Shown in pieces: positions 15,351 through 24,603 of a stretch of DNA of 64,000 bases. A model generated the notes under the pieces. It made no database searches, was not told the DNA's origin, and worked only from the letters and a program-made list of their open reading frames with translations. The translations under genes were made by a program, and so were the position numbers. How positions within the stretch are numbered: the stretch's first letter is position 1; each line of letters opens with the position of its first letter. The DNA comes from CAWCHZ01 sp963795555 (GTDB lineage: Bacteria > Actinomycetota > Thermoleophilia > Solirubrobacterales > Solirubrobacteraceae), in contig CAWCHZ010000002.1 of NCBI GenBank assembly GCA_963795555.1, positions 1,178,001 through 1,242,000 of the forward strand, read 5' to 3'.

Positions 15351-16682
15351 ATGCGCCGTTCCCGCTGGCGTCTCGGCCCGATCCTCCCCGTCACGCTGGC
15401 ACTGACGCTGGCCTGCGCCCCGCAGGTTGGGGCGCAGGCTCGCGTCCCTGGCAGGGCTGCGCAGGCCTCCCCGCCGCCGACGCTGCAGCAGACGCTGTCC
15501 GACGCGATGGCGGCGGCCGGCGGCTCGTCGGGCGCGATCGTGCTCGACGCGACCACCGGCCAGACGTTGTTCACGCTGAACGCGGACATCGAGCGCAACC
15601 CCGCCTCGGTCGAGAAGCTCTACACGACCTCGACAGCGCTGCTGCGACTCGGGCCCAACACAACGATCCCGACCGAGGTGCTCGGCGACGGCGGCCTGGC
15701 GAGCGGCGGCCTCTGGCAGGGCGCGCTGTACCTCAAGGGCTTTGGCGATCCCACACTCGGCAGCCCGCGCTTCGACGCGAGCCTTTACGGGACCGGCGCG
15801 ACGATCGCCGCACTCGCCAACCAACTGGTCGCGCGCGGCATCAGGGCGGTGGGCGGAGGCATCCATGGTGACAGCCGCTACTTCGACTCCCTCGTCGGCG
15901 GCCCCGCTTCCGGCTACGGCCCGTCGCTGGATATCGGCAGCCCGCTCGCGGCGCTGGACTTCGACCGCGGGGTGATCCTGCCCGGCTGGCGCTTCCAGCG
16001 CCAGCCGGCGCTCTACGCGGCCACGCAGCTCGCCAACGCGCTGCGCGCGCGCCATGTCCGCGTCCGTCGCGCCGTCGACGGCCGCGCGGCACCGCCCGGC
16101 GCCACGGTGCTCGCGACCGTGCAGTCGCCGCCGGTCTGGCAGCTGATTCGCCTCACGAACGTCCCCTCGGACAACTTCTTCGCCGAGATGCTGCTCAAGC
16201 AGCTGGGGGCGCGCTTCGGTGGTGCCGGCTCGACGGCCGCGGGCGCGGCGGTCGTGCGCGCCCAGCTCGCCCAGTTGGGGCTGCACCCCCAGATCGTCGA
16301 CGGCTCTGGGCTCTCGCGGCGCGATTGGACATCACCGCGTCAGGTCGCGCTGCTGCTGCAGGCGATGCTGGCACAGCCGACCGCGGCGCAGTTCGTGCAG
16401 TCGCTGCCGATGGCTGGACGCAGCGGGACGCTCGCGGACCGCATGCGCGGCACCGACGCCCAGAATCGCTGCAGCGCCAAGACCGGGACGCTCAACGACG
16501 CGTCCGCGCTGGCCGGCTACTGCCGCGCGGCTGGCGGCGACATGATCGTGTTCGCATACCTCATGAACAAGGTCGACATGACGTCGTGGGCCAACATCGA
16601 CCGGATCCACACGCTGCAGGACCGCATGACGATCACGCTCGCGCGCTATTCGACGCCGAGCCGCAGCGCCAGCCGGCGCTAA
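15351..16682 (+). CDS. dacB: D-alanyl-D-alanine carboxypeptidase/endopeptidase, PBP4 (peptidase S13) type
   Basis: 443 residues with a basic start and hydrophobic signal region (about 10-28, ILPVTLALTLACAPQVGAQA). The three penicillin-binding active-site motifs are SVEK (S86-K89), SDN (273-275, VPSDNFFAE) and KTG (377-379, SAKTGTL). S13 enzymes trim or cleave cross-linked peptidoglycan stem peptides outside the membrane. The domain inserted between SxxK and SDN is present but short. Its last four bases overlap the stop region of the convergent channel gene. No strong ribosome binding site precedes the ATG. Confidence 0.9.
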   Translation: MRRSRWRLGPILPVTLALTLACAPQVGAQARVPGRAAQASPPPTLQQTLSDAMAAAGGSSGAIVLDATTGQTLFTLNADIERNPASVEKLYTTSTALLRLGPNTTIPTEVLGDGGLASGGLWQGALYLKGFGDPTLGSPRFDASLYGTGATIAALANQLVARGIRAVGGGIHGDSRYFDSLVGGPASGYGPSLDIGSPLAALDFDRGVILPGWRFQRQPALYAATQLANALRARHVRVRRAVDGRAAPPGATVLATVQSPPVWQLIRLTNVPSDNFFAEMLLKQLGARFGGAGSTAAGAAVVRAQLAQLGLHPQIVDGSGLSRRDWTSPRQVALLLQAMLAQPTAAQFVQSLPMAGRSGTLADRMRGTDAQNRCSAKTGTLNDASALAGYCRAAGGDMIVFAYLMNKVDMTSWANIDRIHTLQDRMTITLARYSTPSRSASRR

Positions 16683-17740
16683 CGTGCCTCGAGCAGGCCC
16701 TCGAGGCGCTGCAGGGTTGTGCTCGTCCCCAGCGCCACGATCACGTCGCCGGCGCGCAGCATGGTCTCGGCTGGTGGCTGGGGCTGGAAGTCGGCGCCGC
16801 GCCGCAGCCCGACGATCATCGCGCCACCACGGATGTCGTCGACGGTCTTGCCGACCCCGTCACAGGCCTGGCCGACGACGATCTCCTCCATGCGGTACTC
16901 CACGTCGACGTCCACGACGCCGCTCAGCTGCGGGTGCAGCGCCAGCCGGGCCATCTCGGTGCCGCTGGTCTTGTAGGGGGAGATCACGCGGTCGGCGCCC
17001 GCCCGCTTGAGCTTGCTCTCGGTGTCCTCGACCGCTGCTCGCGCCACTATCACGATGTCCTCGCGCAGCTCGCGCGCGGTCAACGTGATGAAGACGTTCT
17101 GCGCGTCGGAGTCCGCGCAGGCGATCAGCGATCGAGCGCGTTCGATCCCCGCCTGGCGCAGCACCGCGTCGTCGGTGGCGTCCCCCTCCAGGAAGTGCAT
17201 CTCGTGCTGCTCGGCGAGGTCGCGGCTCTCGGTGTTGGTGTCGACGACCACGTAGGTCGCGTCGGCGGCGTGCAGGTCGCGGGCGACCTGCCGGCCAACG
17301 CGGCCGAAGCCGCAGATGATGAAGTGGTTCGAGAGATCGTCGATCATCTTCTGCCTGCGCCTGGCGGTCAGCACCTCCCCCAAATGACCGGCGGCAAAGA
17401 GCTCGGTGACCAGCGCCAGGACGTAGAAGAGCGTACCGACGCCGATGACGATCAGCCCGACCTGGACGACCTGGCCGAACGTCGTGCGCGGCTGGGGAAA
17501 GCCACCGACGGTGGCCGCCGTGTCGAGCGCCCAGCGAAACGCATACCAGACGTCCACGCTCTCGCTGACCGACAGCGCCGCCGTGGCGAGCGCCAGCAGG
17601 ATCGCGACGACCGCGGCCAGCAGGCCGATGCGCCGTCCGAAGATCCTCAGCTGGCGGTGGGCGGCCGTGGCGGGCCGATCGAGGGTGCCTCGCGCCGCCT
17701 GGTAGCGGCCCCTTAGGGTTGACTGGTCGGGCTGCGCCAT
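16679..17740 (-). CDS. Two-TM potassium channel-like protein with RCK (TrkA-N/TrkA-C) domains
   Basis: 353 residues. TM1 is at about 38-58, a pore helix at 63-76, TM2 at 91-114, then the NAD-binding RCK domain starting HFIICGFGRVGRQVARDL (139-156; GxGxxG) and a TrkA-C domain ending TMLRAGDVIVALGTSTTLQR. This is the MthK/Kch layout. The selectivity filter reads TAATVGGFPQP, where K+ channels have TVGYGD. Tyr and the following Gly-Asp are absent, so conduction or ion choice may differ. It is convergent with dacB (four-base overlap) and lies 22 bases past the ligA stop. Confidence 0.85.
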   Translation of the reverse strand: MAQPDQSTLRGRYQAARGTLDRPATAAHRQLRIFGRRIGLLAAVVAILLALATAALSVSESVDVWYAFRWALDTAATVGGFPQPRTTFGQVVQVGLIVIGVGTLFYVLALVTELFAAGHLGEVLTARRRQKMIDDLSNHFIICGFGRVGRQVARDLHAADATYVVVDTNTESRDLAEQHEMHFLEGDATDDAVLRQAGIERARSLIACADSDAQNVFITLTARELREDIVIVARAAVEDTESKLKRAGADRVISPYKTSGTEMARLALHPQLSGVVDVDVEYRMEEIVVGQACDGVGKTVDDIRGGAMIVGLRRGADFQPQPPAETMLRAGDVIVALGTSTTLQRLEGLLEAR

Positions 17741-17762
17741 GGCCGCCGAAGGCGCCGGGCGC

Positions 17763-19847
17763 CTACGCCCCGCGGGCGGGCGCGTTGAGCGGGTTTAGCA
17801 GCGCCAGCAGACCGGCCTCGTCGAGCACCGCGACGCCCAGCCGCTCGGCCTTCTCGAGCTTGGAGCCGGGGCTATCGCCGGCGACGACGTAGTCGGTCTT
17901 GCGTGAGACCGACGAGCTGACACGCCCACCGGCCGCGAGGATCCGCTCCGTCGCCTGCTCTCGCGTCAGCTCGGGCAGCGTGCCCGTCAGCACCAGCGTC
18001 TTGTCGGTCAGCGGCCCCTCGCCCGGCGGCGGGCCCTCCTGCTCGAAGCGCAGGCCCAGCTCGCGCAGATCGGCGATCAGCGCACGCAGCTGGTCGTCGG
18101 CGAGCTGGTCGGCGATCAGCTGGGCGACGATCGGACCGATACCCGGCGTCTGCGCGATCTCAGCGGGGGTCGCGTGCTGGAGCGCGTCGATGTTGCGGAA
18201 GCGCTGCGCGAGGCTGCGGCCGGTGACCTCGCCGACGCCCTCGATGCCGATCGCGAACAGCACGCGCGCGAATGGCCGCTGCTTGGAGGCGGCGATCGCC
18301 TCGACCAGGCGGCGCGCCGAGATCTCCGCGAACCCTTCCAGCTCGACCAGCTGCTCGGCGCGCAGGCGGTAGAAGTCCGCGGCCGTGCTGACCAGGCGGT
18401 GCTCGAGCAGCAGCGCGACCTGACGCTCACCAAGCCCCTCGATGTCCATCGCCCCCTGCGAGGCGAAGTGCTTGAGCAGCTGCCAGCGCCGGCCCGGGCA
18501 GTCGCGGTTGGGGCATTTGGTGAAGACCCCCTCCCCCTTGACCGTCGGCGTGTCGCAGACCGGACAGCGCGCCGGCGGTGCCGGCAGCGGCTTGCGGTCC
18601 GCGCGCTCGACGACGTGCGGCGCCGGCGAGATCACCTGTGGGATCACGTCGCCGGCGCGCAGGACGATCACGTCGTCGCCGGGCCGCAGGTCCTTGCGCG
18701 CGAGGTCCTCCTCGTTGTGCAGCGTCGCCAGCTTGACCGTGACCCCGCCCACGCGCACCGGCTCGAGCACGGCGAACGGGTGCAGGTCGCCGAACTTGCC
18801 GGGGTTCCAGTGCACCGCGAGCAGCTTGGTGGCGGCCGTCGTCGGGGGGAACTTCCAGGCGATCGCCCAGCGCGGGTCGCGCCCAACGGCGCCCAGCCGG
18901 CGCTGCAGCTCGTAATCGTCGACCTTCACGACGACGCCGTCGATCTCGAAGTCGAGTGCCCCGCGCCGCGCCTGCCAGGCCTCGCACTGCGCGATCACCT
19001 CGTCGACCGAGGACAGCCGGCGGATGTCGCGGTTGACGCGAAAGCCGTGCTCGCTCAGCCAGCGCAGGGTGTCCCAGTGGCTGGCCAGCCGCAAGCCCTC
19101 GCTCGCGCCGATGCCATAGCACCACATCGACAGCGGACGGGCGGCGGCGAGCGCGGGGTCGAGCTGGCGGATCGTCCCGGCGGCCGAGTTGCGGGGATTC
19201 ATGAACGTCGACAGCCCCTCGGCGGCGCGGCGCTCGTTGAGCGCCGTGAAGTCCGGCAGCGACATGTAGACCTCGCCGCGCACCTCGACGAGCGGTGGGG
19301 CGTCCTCGATCCGCAAGGGCACCGAGCCCACCGTGCGCAGGTTGTGCGTGACGTCCTCGCCGATCTCGCCGTCGCCGCGCGTGGCGCCCTGGACGAGCAC
19401 GCCGTCCGCGTAGGTCAGCGAGACGGCGAGCCCGTCGATCTTCGGCTCCGCGACGAACCCGAAGCACGGGTCGGTGATGCCCTCGCGCGCCAGGTGCGTT
19501 CGCATGCGCTCGACCCAGGCGCGCAGCTCCTCAGCCGAGCGCGCGTTGGCGAGCGAGAGCATCGGCAGGCGATGGCGCACCTTCTCGAGCCGCGCGACCG
19601 GCTCTCCGGAGACGCGCTGCGTCGGCGAGTCGGGCGTGACCAGCTCCGGGTGGGCCGCCTCGATCGCGCGCAGCTCGTCGAGCAGCGCGTCGTAGGCGTC
19701 GTCGGCGATCTCGGGGTCATCGAGCGCGTAGTAGCGGTGGTTATGGTGGGCGATCTGCGCGCGCAGCTGCGCGGCCCGCGCGGCGGGCTCCCGGGCCGGA
19801 GCGGTGGGCCGCTCCGCCGCAGCGCCCGTCCGCTCCCGTGCGCTCAC
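17763..19847 (-). CDS. ligA: NAD-dependent DNA ligase
   Basis: 694 residues from a GTG that overlaps the surE stop (GTGA). Domain Ia (IAHHNHRYYALDDPEIADDAYD) is followed by the adenylation motif EPKIDGLAVSLTYADG with catalytic Lys, the OB fold, the four-Cys zinc finger (CPVCDTPTVKGEGVFTKCPN), the helix-hairpin-helix domain (FAEISARRLVEAI, GIGPIVAQLIAD) and the C-terminal BRCT domain (KTLVLTGTLPELTREQA). It seals nicks in replication and repair. It is the last gene of the long minus-strand cluster. Confidence 0.97.
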   Translation of the reverse strand: MSARERTGAAAERPTAPAREPAARAAQLRAQIAHHNHRYYALDDPEIADDAYDALLDELRAIEAAHPELVTPDSPTQRVSGEPVARLEKVRHRLPMLSLANARSAEELRAWVERMRTHLAREGITDPCFGFVAEPKIDGLAVSLTYADGVLVQGATRGDGEIGEDVTHNLRTVGSVPLRIEDAPPLVEVRGEVYMSLPDFTALNERRAAEGLSTFMNPRNSAAGTIRQLDPALAAARPLSMWCYGIGASEGLRLASHWDTLRWLSEHGFRVNRDIRRLSSVDEVIAQCEAWQARRGALDFEIDGVVVKVDDYELQRRLGAVGRDPRWAIAWKFPPTTAATKLLAVHWNPGKFGDLHPFAVLEPVRVGGVTVKLATLHNEEDLARKDLRPGDDVIVLRAGDVIPQVISPAPHVVERADRKPLPAPPARCPVCDTPTVKGEGVFTKCPNRDCPGRRWQLLKHFASQGAMDIEGLGERQVALLLEHRLVSTAADFYRLRAEQLVELEGFAEISARRLVEAIAASKQRPFARVLFAIGIEGVGEVTGRSLAQRFRNIDALQHATPAEIAQTPGIGPIVAQLIADQLADDQLRALIADLRELGLRFEQEGPPPGEGPLTDKTLVLTGTLPELTREQATERILAAGGRVSSSVSRKTDYVVAGDSPGSKLEKAERLGVAVLDEAGLLALLNPLNAPARGA

Positions 19848-20659
19848 CGCAGCTCCCGCGCGGCAGGCTCGACGAGCCGGCTGAGGTCCTGCAGCTCCAG
19901 CGCGCTGATGCCGGCGCGGTCGGTGAGGTCGAAGTGGATCGGCGTGACCGCGATGTAGCCGTCGGCGACGGCCGCCAGGTCGGTGCCCTCTTCGTGCTCG
20001 TAACCGGGCGAGTCGCCGTAGATGCGATAGCGCCGGCGACTGTCCTCCTGGTGCTCGAGCTGCAGCTCATCGCGATAGATGCGCTTGCCCAGCCGCGTGA
20101 TCCGCACCCCCTCGGGATGCGCGCCGGGCACGTTTACGTTGAGCAGCGTGCCGCTGGGCAGGTCCATCTGCTCGAGCTCGCCGACCAGGCGGGCGGTGAA
20201 CGCCGCCGCCAGCTCGAAGTCGAAGCGCTCGCCGGCGCGGTAGTCGAGCTCGCGGTCGCCGGACTGCTGCGAGACGGCGATGCCGGGCAGCCCCAGCACG
20301 AGCGCCTCCAGCGCCGCCGCGACCGTGCCCGAGTAGGTGATGTCGTCGCCGAGGTTGGCGCCGTGGTTGATGCCTGAGACGACCAGCTCGGCGCGGAAGT
20401 CGTCGACCAGCCCGAGATGCGCGAAGCGCACACAGTCCACTGGCGTGCCATCGGTGGCATAGCCCACCGACCCGTCGCTGAACGGGACCTCCTCGACCCA
20501 CAGCGGGCGGCGGGTGGTGATCGAGCGCGCGCTGGCCGAGCGGTTGCTGTCGGGTGCGATCACCGCCAGCTCGATGCCCTCCACCCTGAGCAGGGCGCGG
20601 CGCAGCGCCTGCAGACCGGCGGCGCCGATGCCGTCGTCGTTGGTGAGCAGGACCCTCAT
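19844..20659 (-). CDS. surE: 5'/3'-nucleotidase SurE
   Basis: 271 residues. The N-terminal LLTNDDGIGAAGLQALRRAL carries the metal-binding Asp-Asp pair; DSNRSASARSIT, GTPVDCVRFA and SGINHGANLGDDITYSGTV are SurE signatures. It removes phosphate from nucleoside monophosphates. ATG start; four-base overlaps join it to truA upstream and ligA downstream, so the three are one translationally coupled unit. Confidence 0.97.
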   Translation of the reverse strand: MRVLLTNDDGIGAAGLQALRRALLRVEGIELAVIAPDSNRSASARSITTRRPLWVEEVPFSDGSVGYATDGTPVDCVRFAHLGLVDDFRAELVVSGINHGANLGDDITYSGTVAAALEALVLGLPGIAVSQQSGDRELDYRAGERFDFELAAAFTARLVGELEQMDLPSGTLLNVNVPGAHPEGVRITRLGKRIYRDELQLEHQEDSRRRYRIYGDSPGYEHEEGTDLAAVADGYIAVTPIHFDLTDRAGISALELQDLSRLVEPAARELR

Positions 20660-21489
20660 GTCCCCTGGATCCTAGAGGTGCGATCCGGCGCCGACCGGCG
20701 CTCGGCGGATGAGGCGGGATTGGTCGACGAGCGCTCGGCGGAGGTGGGGGCGATCACCGAGGCGGCATAGGAGACCGCTGCCAGGTAGAGGCCGTGCGGT
20801 GGCGCCGTGGCGCCGGCTGCGCTGCGCGGACGTCCCCCAAGCAGCTCGACGAAGGACTCCACGCTGCGCCGGCCGACGCCGACCTCGAGCATCGTCCCGA
20901 CCAGCACACGGGTCATGTGGCGCATGAAGGCGTCGGCCTCGATCCAGAGGTCGAGCCTGTCGCCGTCGCGCTGCCAGCGCGCCGCGATCACGTCGCGCTC
21001 GAAGCGCACGTGGGCGGTGTCGGTCGGCGTGAACGCGGTGAAGTCGTGGCGACCGATCAGCGCGGCCGCGCAGGCGTCCAGCGCTTCGGGATCCAACCGG
21101 CGCGGGCACCACAGCGCGCGGCCCCGTTCGAAGGCGCCACGGGCGCGGCGATTGAGGATCCGGTAGCAGTAGGTGCGGCTGAGCGCGTCGCGGCGCGCGT
21201 CGAAGCCGTCGGCGGCGCGCTCACAGCTGAGCGCCGCGACGTCGGCCGGCAGCAGCGCGTTGAGCGCGGCGACCTCGACCGGCTCGCCTGGGTAGGAGAC
21301 CACCTGCCCCCAGGCATGCACGCCGCGATCGGTGCGCCCCGCAACCGTGACGGCCACCTCGCGGCGCAGCAGCGTGCTCAGCGCCGTGGTCAGCTCAGCC
21401 GCGACGCTTCGCCGCTCGGGCTGGACGGCCCAGCCGCAGAAGCCGCTGCCGTCGTACTCCAGCGTCAGGCGGGATCTGAGGGCGCTCAA
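20656..21489 (-). CDS. truA: tRNA pseudouridine(38-40) synthase TruA
   Basis: 277 residues from a TTG start giving SALRSRLTLEYDGSGFCGWA. The catalytic Asp lies in VAGRTDRGVHAWGQVVSY; RTYCYRIL, HDFTAFTP and the C-terminal FMRHMTRVLVGTMLEVGVG are family motifs. It makes pseudouridine in the anticodon stem-loop of many tRNAs. It follows rplQ by 53 bases and overlaps surE by four bases. The C-terminal 30 residues (after LYLAAVSYA) are an extra polar tail. Confidence 0.95.
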   Translation of the reverse strand: MSALRSRLTLEYDGSGFCGWAVQPERRSVAAELTTALSTLLRREVAVTVAGRTDRGVHAWGQVVSYPGEPVEVAALNALLPADVAALSCERAADGFDARRDALSRTYCYRILNRRARGAFERGRALWCPRRLDPEALDACAAALIGRHDFTAFTPTDTAHVRFERDVIAARWQRDGDRLDLWIEADAFMRHMTRVLVGTMLEVGVGRRSVESFVELLGGRPRSAAGATAPPHGLYLAAVSYAASVIAPTSAERSSTNPASSAERRSAPDRTSRIQGT

Positions 21490-21542
21490 ATCCGCCGCCT
21501 GCGCCAGCGGGGGATCACGGCTCGTCAGGCGGGCGCTCGTGC

Positions 21543-21896
21543 TCAGACCAGCTCGAGCAGCACCATCTCGGTCGCGTCGGAGCGGCGCGGGCCGAGCTTG
21601 AGGATGCGCGCGTAGCCGCCGGGCCGCTCGGCGTAGCGCGGCGCGACCTCCTCGAAGAGCTTGTAGACGACGAACTTGTCCTGCCCCAGCGCGGCCAGCG
21701 CCTGGCGGCGGGCGTGCAGGTCGCCGCGCTTGGCGAGCGTGATCAGCTTCTCGAGCTCGGGCCGCACGGCCTTGGCCTTGGCCTCCGTGGTCTGGATGCG
21801 CTCGTGATCGATCACCTCCTTGACGAGGTTGGCGATCAGCGCCTTGCGGTGCGAGGAGCTGCGACTGAGCTTGTGGCGGGTGCGCTGGTGACGCAT
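21543..21896 (-). CDS. rplQ: Large ribosomal subunit protein L17
   Basis: 117 residues of the usual bacterial length. MRHQRTRHKLSRSSSHRKAL and ANLVKEVIDHERIQTTEAKA are near-invariant L17 sequence, and the C-terminus GGYARILKLGPRRSDATEMV closes the fold. It binds 23S rRNA near the exit tunnel. It follows rpoA by nine bases, the standard alpha-operon order. Confidence 0.98.
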   Translation of the reverse strand: MRHQRTRHKLSRSSSHRKALIANLVKEVIDHERIQTTEAKAKAVRPELEKLITLAKRGDLHARRQALAALGQDKFVVYKLFEEVAPRYAERPGGYARILKLGPRRSDATEMVLLELV

Positions 21897-21905
21897 TGGC
21901 GAATC

Positions 21906-22880
21906 CTAGTCCTGACGGAGATCCAGCCCGCGGGCGTGCAGCGTCTCGATGACCTCGTCGATCGACTTCTTGCCGAAGTTCGGGATCGCGTTGAGCTCAC
22001 CCTCGCTCTTGGCGATCAAGTCGCCGATCGTCTGGATGCCCGCTCGCTTGAGGCAGTTGTAGGAGCGCACGCCCAGCTCGAGCTCCTCGATCAGGATGTC
22101 GTCCATCGCGCTGGAGGGTCGCGTGCCGCCGCCGACCGCAGGTTGCGTGACGCCGTCCAACGCGCCCGCGCCCGGGCCCGCCCGCAGCTCCTCGATGCGG
22201 TCGGCGTCGGTGAAGATCGACAGCTGCGAGATCAGGATCTCGGCGGCCTCGCGCAGCGCCGCCTGGGGCTCGAGCGAGCCGTCGGTCTCGATGTCGAGCG
22301 TCAGCTTGTCGAAGTCGGTGCGCTGGCCGACGCGCGCCTGCTCGACGGCATAGGCGACGCGCCGCACCGGCGAGAAGACGGAGTCGATCGGGATCACGCC
22401 GATCGGCTGGTCGGGGGACTTGTTGTCCTCGGCGGGGCGGTAGCCGCGGCCGCGACCGATCGTCAGATACAGCTCGAGCTTGGTCTTCTTCTCCAGCGTG
22501 GCGATGTGGGCCTCGGGGTTGAGGATCTCGACGCCCGAGGGCAGGTCGATGTCCTTGGCCGTGATCTCGCCAGGGCCGGTGACGACCAGCGGCGCCTCGA
22601 TCTCGCTGGCGTCGGAGTGCATCCGGCAGACGACGCCCTTGAGGTTGAGGACGATGTCGGTGACGTCCTCGGCGACGCCCTTGATCGTCGAGAACTCGTG
22701 CGCCACCCCCTCGATCCGCACGCTCGTCACGGCCGCCCCGGCAAGCGAGGACAGCAGCACCCGGCGCAGCGAGTTGCCGAACGTGTAGCCGAAGCCGCGG
22801 TCGAGCGGCTCGATCGTGAACGAGCCACGGTTGTCCTCGACCGTCTCGGTGGTGATCCGGGGAACTTGGAAGTCAAGCAT
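21906..22880 (-). CDS. rpoA: RNA polymerase alpha subunit
   Basis: 324 residues from the ATG at 22880 (MLDFQVPRITTETVEDNRGS); a 12-codon upstream extension is not conserved. The N-terminal assembly domain has FTIEPLDRGFGYTFGNSLRR, and the C-terminal domain has IEELELGVRSYNCLKRAGI and TIGDLIAKSEGELNAIPNFG for UP-element and activator contact. The linker (GPGAGALDGVTQPAVGGGTR) is Gly-rich and somewhat long. It follows rpsD after an 81-base gap. Confidence 0.98.
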   Translation of the reverse strand: MLDFQVPRITTETVEDNRGSFTIEPLDRGFGYTFGNSLRRVLLSSLAGAAVTSVRIEGVAHEFSTIKGVAEDVTDIVLNLKGVVCRMHSDASEIEAPLVVTGPGEITAKDIDLPSGVEILNPEAHIATLEKKTKLELYLTIGRGRGYRPAEDNKSPDQPIGVIPIDSVFSPVRRVAYAVEQARVGQRTDFDKLTLDIETDGSLEPQAALREAAEILISQLSIFTDADRIEELRAGPGAGALDGVTQPAVGGGTRPSSAMDDILIEELELGVRSYNCLKRAGIQTIGDLIAKSEGELNAIPNFGKKSIDEVIETLHARGLDLRQD

Positions 22881-22961
22881 CGGGGTCCTCAGTCGTCGTG
22901 GGTGTCCACCGGACACGCGGCGGGCGGGCGGAGCGCCGTCGCGCGCGGGGAAGCTTTCGGC

Positions 22962-23582
22962 TTACTTCGAGTAGAGCTCGACGATGAGCTGCTCCTGCAC
23001 CGGAGCGGCGATCTCCCTTCGCTCCGGCCGGCGCAGCACCTTCGCCGTCAACGAGTCGTGATCGGCCTGCAGCCACGCCGGCACCTGGCCGGTCAGCTCG
23101 GTCGCGTCGCGGATGACGCCCTCGGCCCGCGTGCTGGCACGCACGGCGATGACGTCGCCATCGCGGACCTGATAGCTGGGGATGTCGACACGGCGACCGT
23201 TGACCGTCCAGTGGCCGTGGCGGATCAGCTGCCGCGCCTGGCGCCGCGACGCCGCGAAGCCCAGGCGCACGAGCACGTTGTCGAGGCGACACTCGAGCAT
23301 GCGCAGCAGGTTCTCGCCGGTGATCCCCGGCTGGCGGGAGGCCTTGGAGTAGTAGAGGCGGAACTGACGCTCGAGCACGCCGTAGTAGCGGCGCGCCTTC
23401 TGCTTCTCGCGCAGCTGCAGGCGGTACTCGCTCTGCTTCTGACGGCCGCGGCCGTGCTCGCCCGGCGGATAGGATCGCCGCTCGACGCCGCACTTGTCGG
23501 TCAGGCAGCGCTCCCCCTTGAGGAACAGCTTCTGCCCCTCGCGTCGGCACTGCTTGCACTGCGGGCTGGTGTCACGCGCCAC
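22962..23582 (-). CDS. rpsD: Small ribosomal subunit protein S4, zinc-binding form
   Basis: 206 residues. C9, C12, C26 and C31 form the zinc site of the C+ S4 type; GILERQ-like VLERQFRLYYSKASRQPGIT and the S4 RNA-binding domain MLECRLDNVLVRLGFAASRR follow. It nucleates 30S assembly on the 5' domain of 16S rRNA. It lies two bases after the rpsK stop. In some bacteria S4 also represses this operon; no such site is evident here. Confidence 0.98.
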   Translation of the reverse strand: MARDTSPQCKQCRREGQKLFLKGERCLTDKCGVERRSYPPGEHGRGRQKQSEYRLQLREKQKARRYYGVLERQFRLYYSKASRQPGITGENLLRMLECRLDNVLVRLGFAASRRQARQLIRHGHWTVNGRRVDIPSYQVRDGDVIAVRASTRAEGVIRDATELTGQVPAWLQADHDSLTAKVLRRPERREIAAPVQEQLIVELYSK

Positions 23583-23584
23583 CG

Positions 23585-23980
23585 CTAGACCCTCCTGCGC
23601 TTGCGCGGACGGCAGCCGTTGTGCGCCTGCGGCGTGACGTCCCGTACGGTCGTGACCTCGAGGCCGGCGGCCTGCAGCGAGCGGATCGCCGTCTCGCGCC
23701 CGGACCCGGGGCCCTTCACGAACACCTCCACCTTCTGCAGGCCATGCTCCATACCCTTGCGCGCGGCGGCGTCGGCGGTCACCTGGGCCGCGAACGGCGT
23801 CGACTTGCGCGAGCCCTTGAAGCCCGCTCCGCCGGCCGACTCCCAGGCGATCACATTGCCCTCGCGATCGGTCAGCGCGACGATCGTGTTGTTGAAGCTG
23901 GTCTTGATGTGCGCCTGCCCGACGGCGATGTTCTTGCGCACCTTGCGGCGACTGCGCTGGGGGCGCTTGGGGGCCGGCAC
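23585..23980 (-). CDS. rpsK: Small ribosomal subunit protein S11
   Basis: 131 residues, normal length. AVGQAHIKTSFNNTIVALTD, SAGGAGFKGSRKSTPFAAQV and VTPQAHNGCRPRKRRRV are characteristic. It sits on the 30S platform with S6/S18 near the mRNA exit. It follows rpsM by ten bases. Confidence 0.98.
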   Translation of the reverse strand: MPAPKRPQRSRRKVRKNIAVGQAHIKTSFNNTIVALTDREGNVIAWESAGGAGFKGSRKSTPFAAQVTADAAARKGMEHGLQKVEVFVKGPGSGRETAIRSLQAAGLEVTTVRDVTPQAHNGCRPRKRRRV

Positions 23981-23990
23981 TAGCGGTTCC

Positions 23991-24374
23991 TCACTTCTTG
24001 GTCGCCTTCTTCTTGCCGGCGACCTGCATCCGGCGCGGCCCCTTGCGCGTGCGCGCGTTGGTCTTGGTGCGCTGACCGCGGACCGGCAGGCCGCGGCGAT
24101 GGCGCAGGCCGCGGTAGCAGCCGATCTCCATCAGGCGCTTGACGTTCTGCGAGCGCTCGCGGCGCAGATCGCCCTCGACCGTCATGCCGCGATCGATCGC
24201 GTCGCGCAGGCGGCCGATCTCGTCCTCGGTCAGGTCGCGTACGTAGGTGTCCGGGGCGACCCCCACGTCGGCGAGCAGCTTGTTGGCGCCCGGGCGGCCG
24301 ATCCCGTAGATGTAGGTCAGCCCGATCTCGACGCGCTTGTTCAGCGGGATGTTGACGCCGGCGATGCGTGCCAT
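23991..24374 (-). CDS. rpsM: Small ribosomal subunit protein S13
   Basis: 127 residues. MARIAGVNIPLNKRVEIGLT starts the protein, IYGIGRPGANKLL is the helix-hairpin-helix, GCYRGLRHRRGLPVRGQRTK the conserved core, and the Lys-rich tail (AGKKKATKK) contacts the P-site tRNA and the 50S bridge. It follows rpmJ by seven bases. Confidence 0.98.
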   Translation of the reverse strand: MARIAGVNIPLNKRVEIGLTYIYGIGRPGANKLLADVGVAPDTYVRDLTEDEIGRLRDAIDRGMTVEGDLRRERSQNVKRLMEIGCYRGLRHRRGLPVRGQRTKTNARTRKGPRRMQVAGKKKATKK

Positions 24375-24381
24375 CTGCCGA

Positions 24382-24495
24382 TCAGCCCTGCCGCTGCTTG
24401 TGCCGCGGGTTCTGGCAGATGATCAGCACGGCTCCGTGCCGGCGGATGATCTTGCACTTCTCGCACATCGGCTTGACCGACGGTCGTACCTTCAT
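24382..24495 (-). CDS. rpmJ: Large ribosomal subunit protein L36, zinc-binding form
   Basis: 37 residues: MKVRPSVKPMCEKCKIIRRH with C-x2-C, then C and H in ICQNPRHKQRQG, the zinc ribbon of the C+ type. It is below the length usually reported by ORF callers. The usual upstream neighbour infA is missing; the 129 bases before it hold a candidate promoter. Confidence 0.97.
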   Translation of the reverse strand: MKVRPSVKPMCEKCKIIRRHGAVLIICQNPRHKQRQG

Positions 24496-24603
24496 TGTCC
24501 CTTTCGCTGGAGCGCCGAACGGCTGTTGTCCACGACGCGGTGGACTCGCCGCGACCGGGGGTAGGTGGGCAGCTCGAAGCACCGGCTCCGAGCGCGACGA
24601 ATC

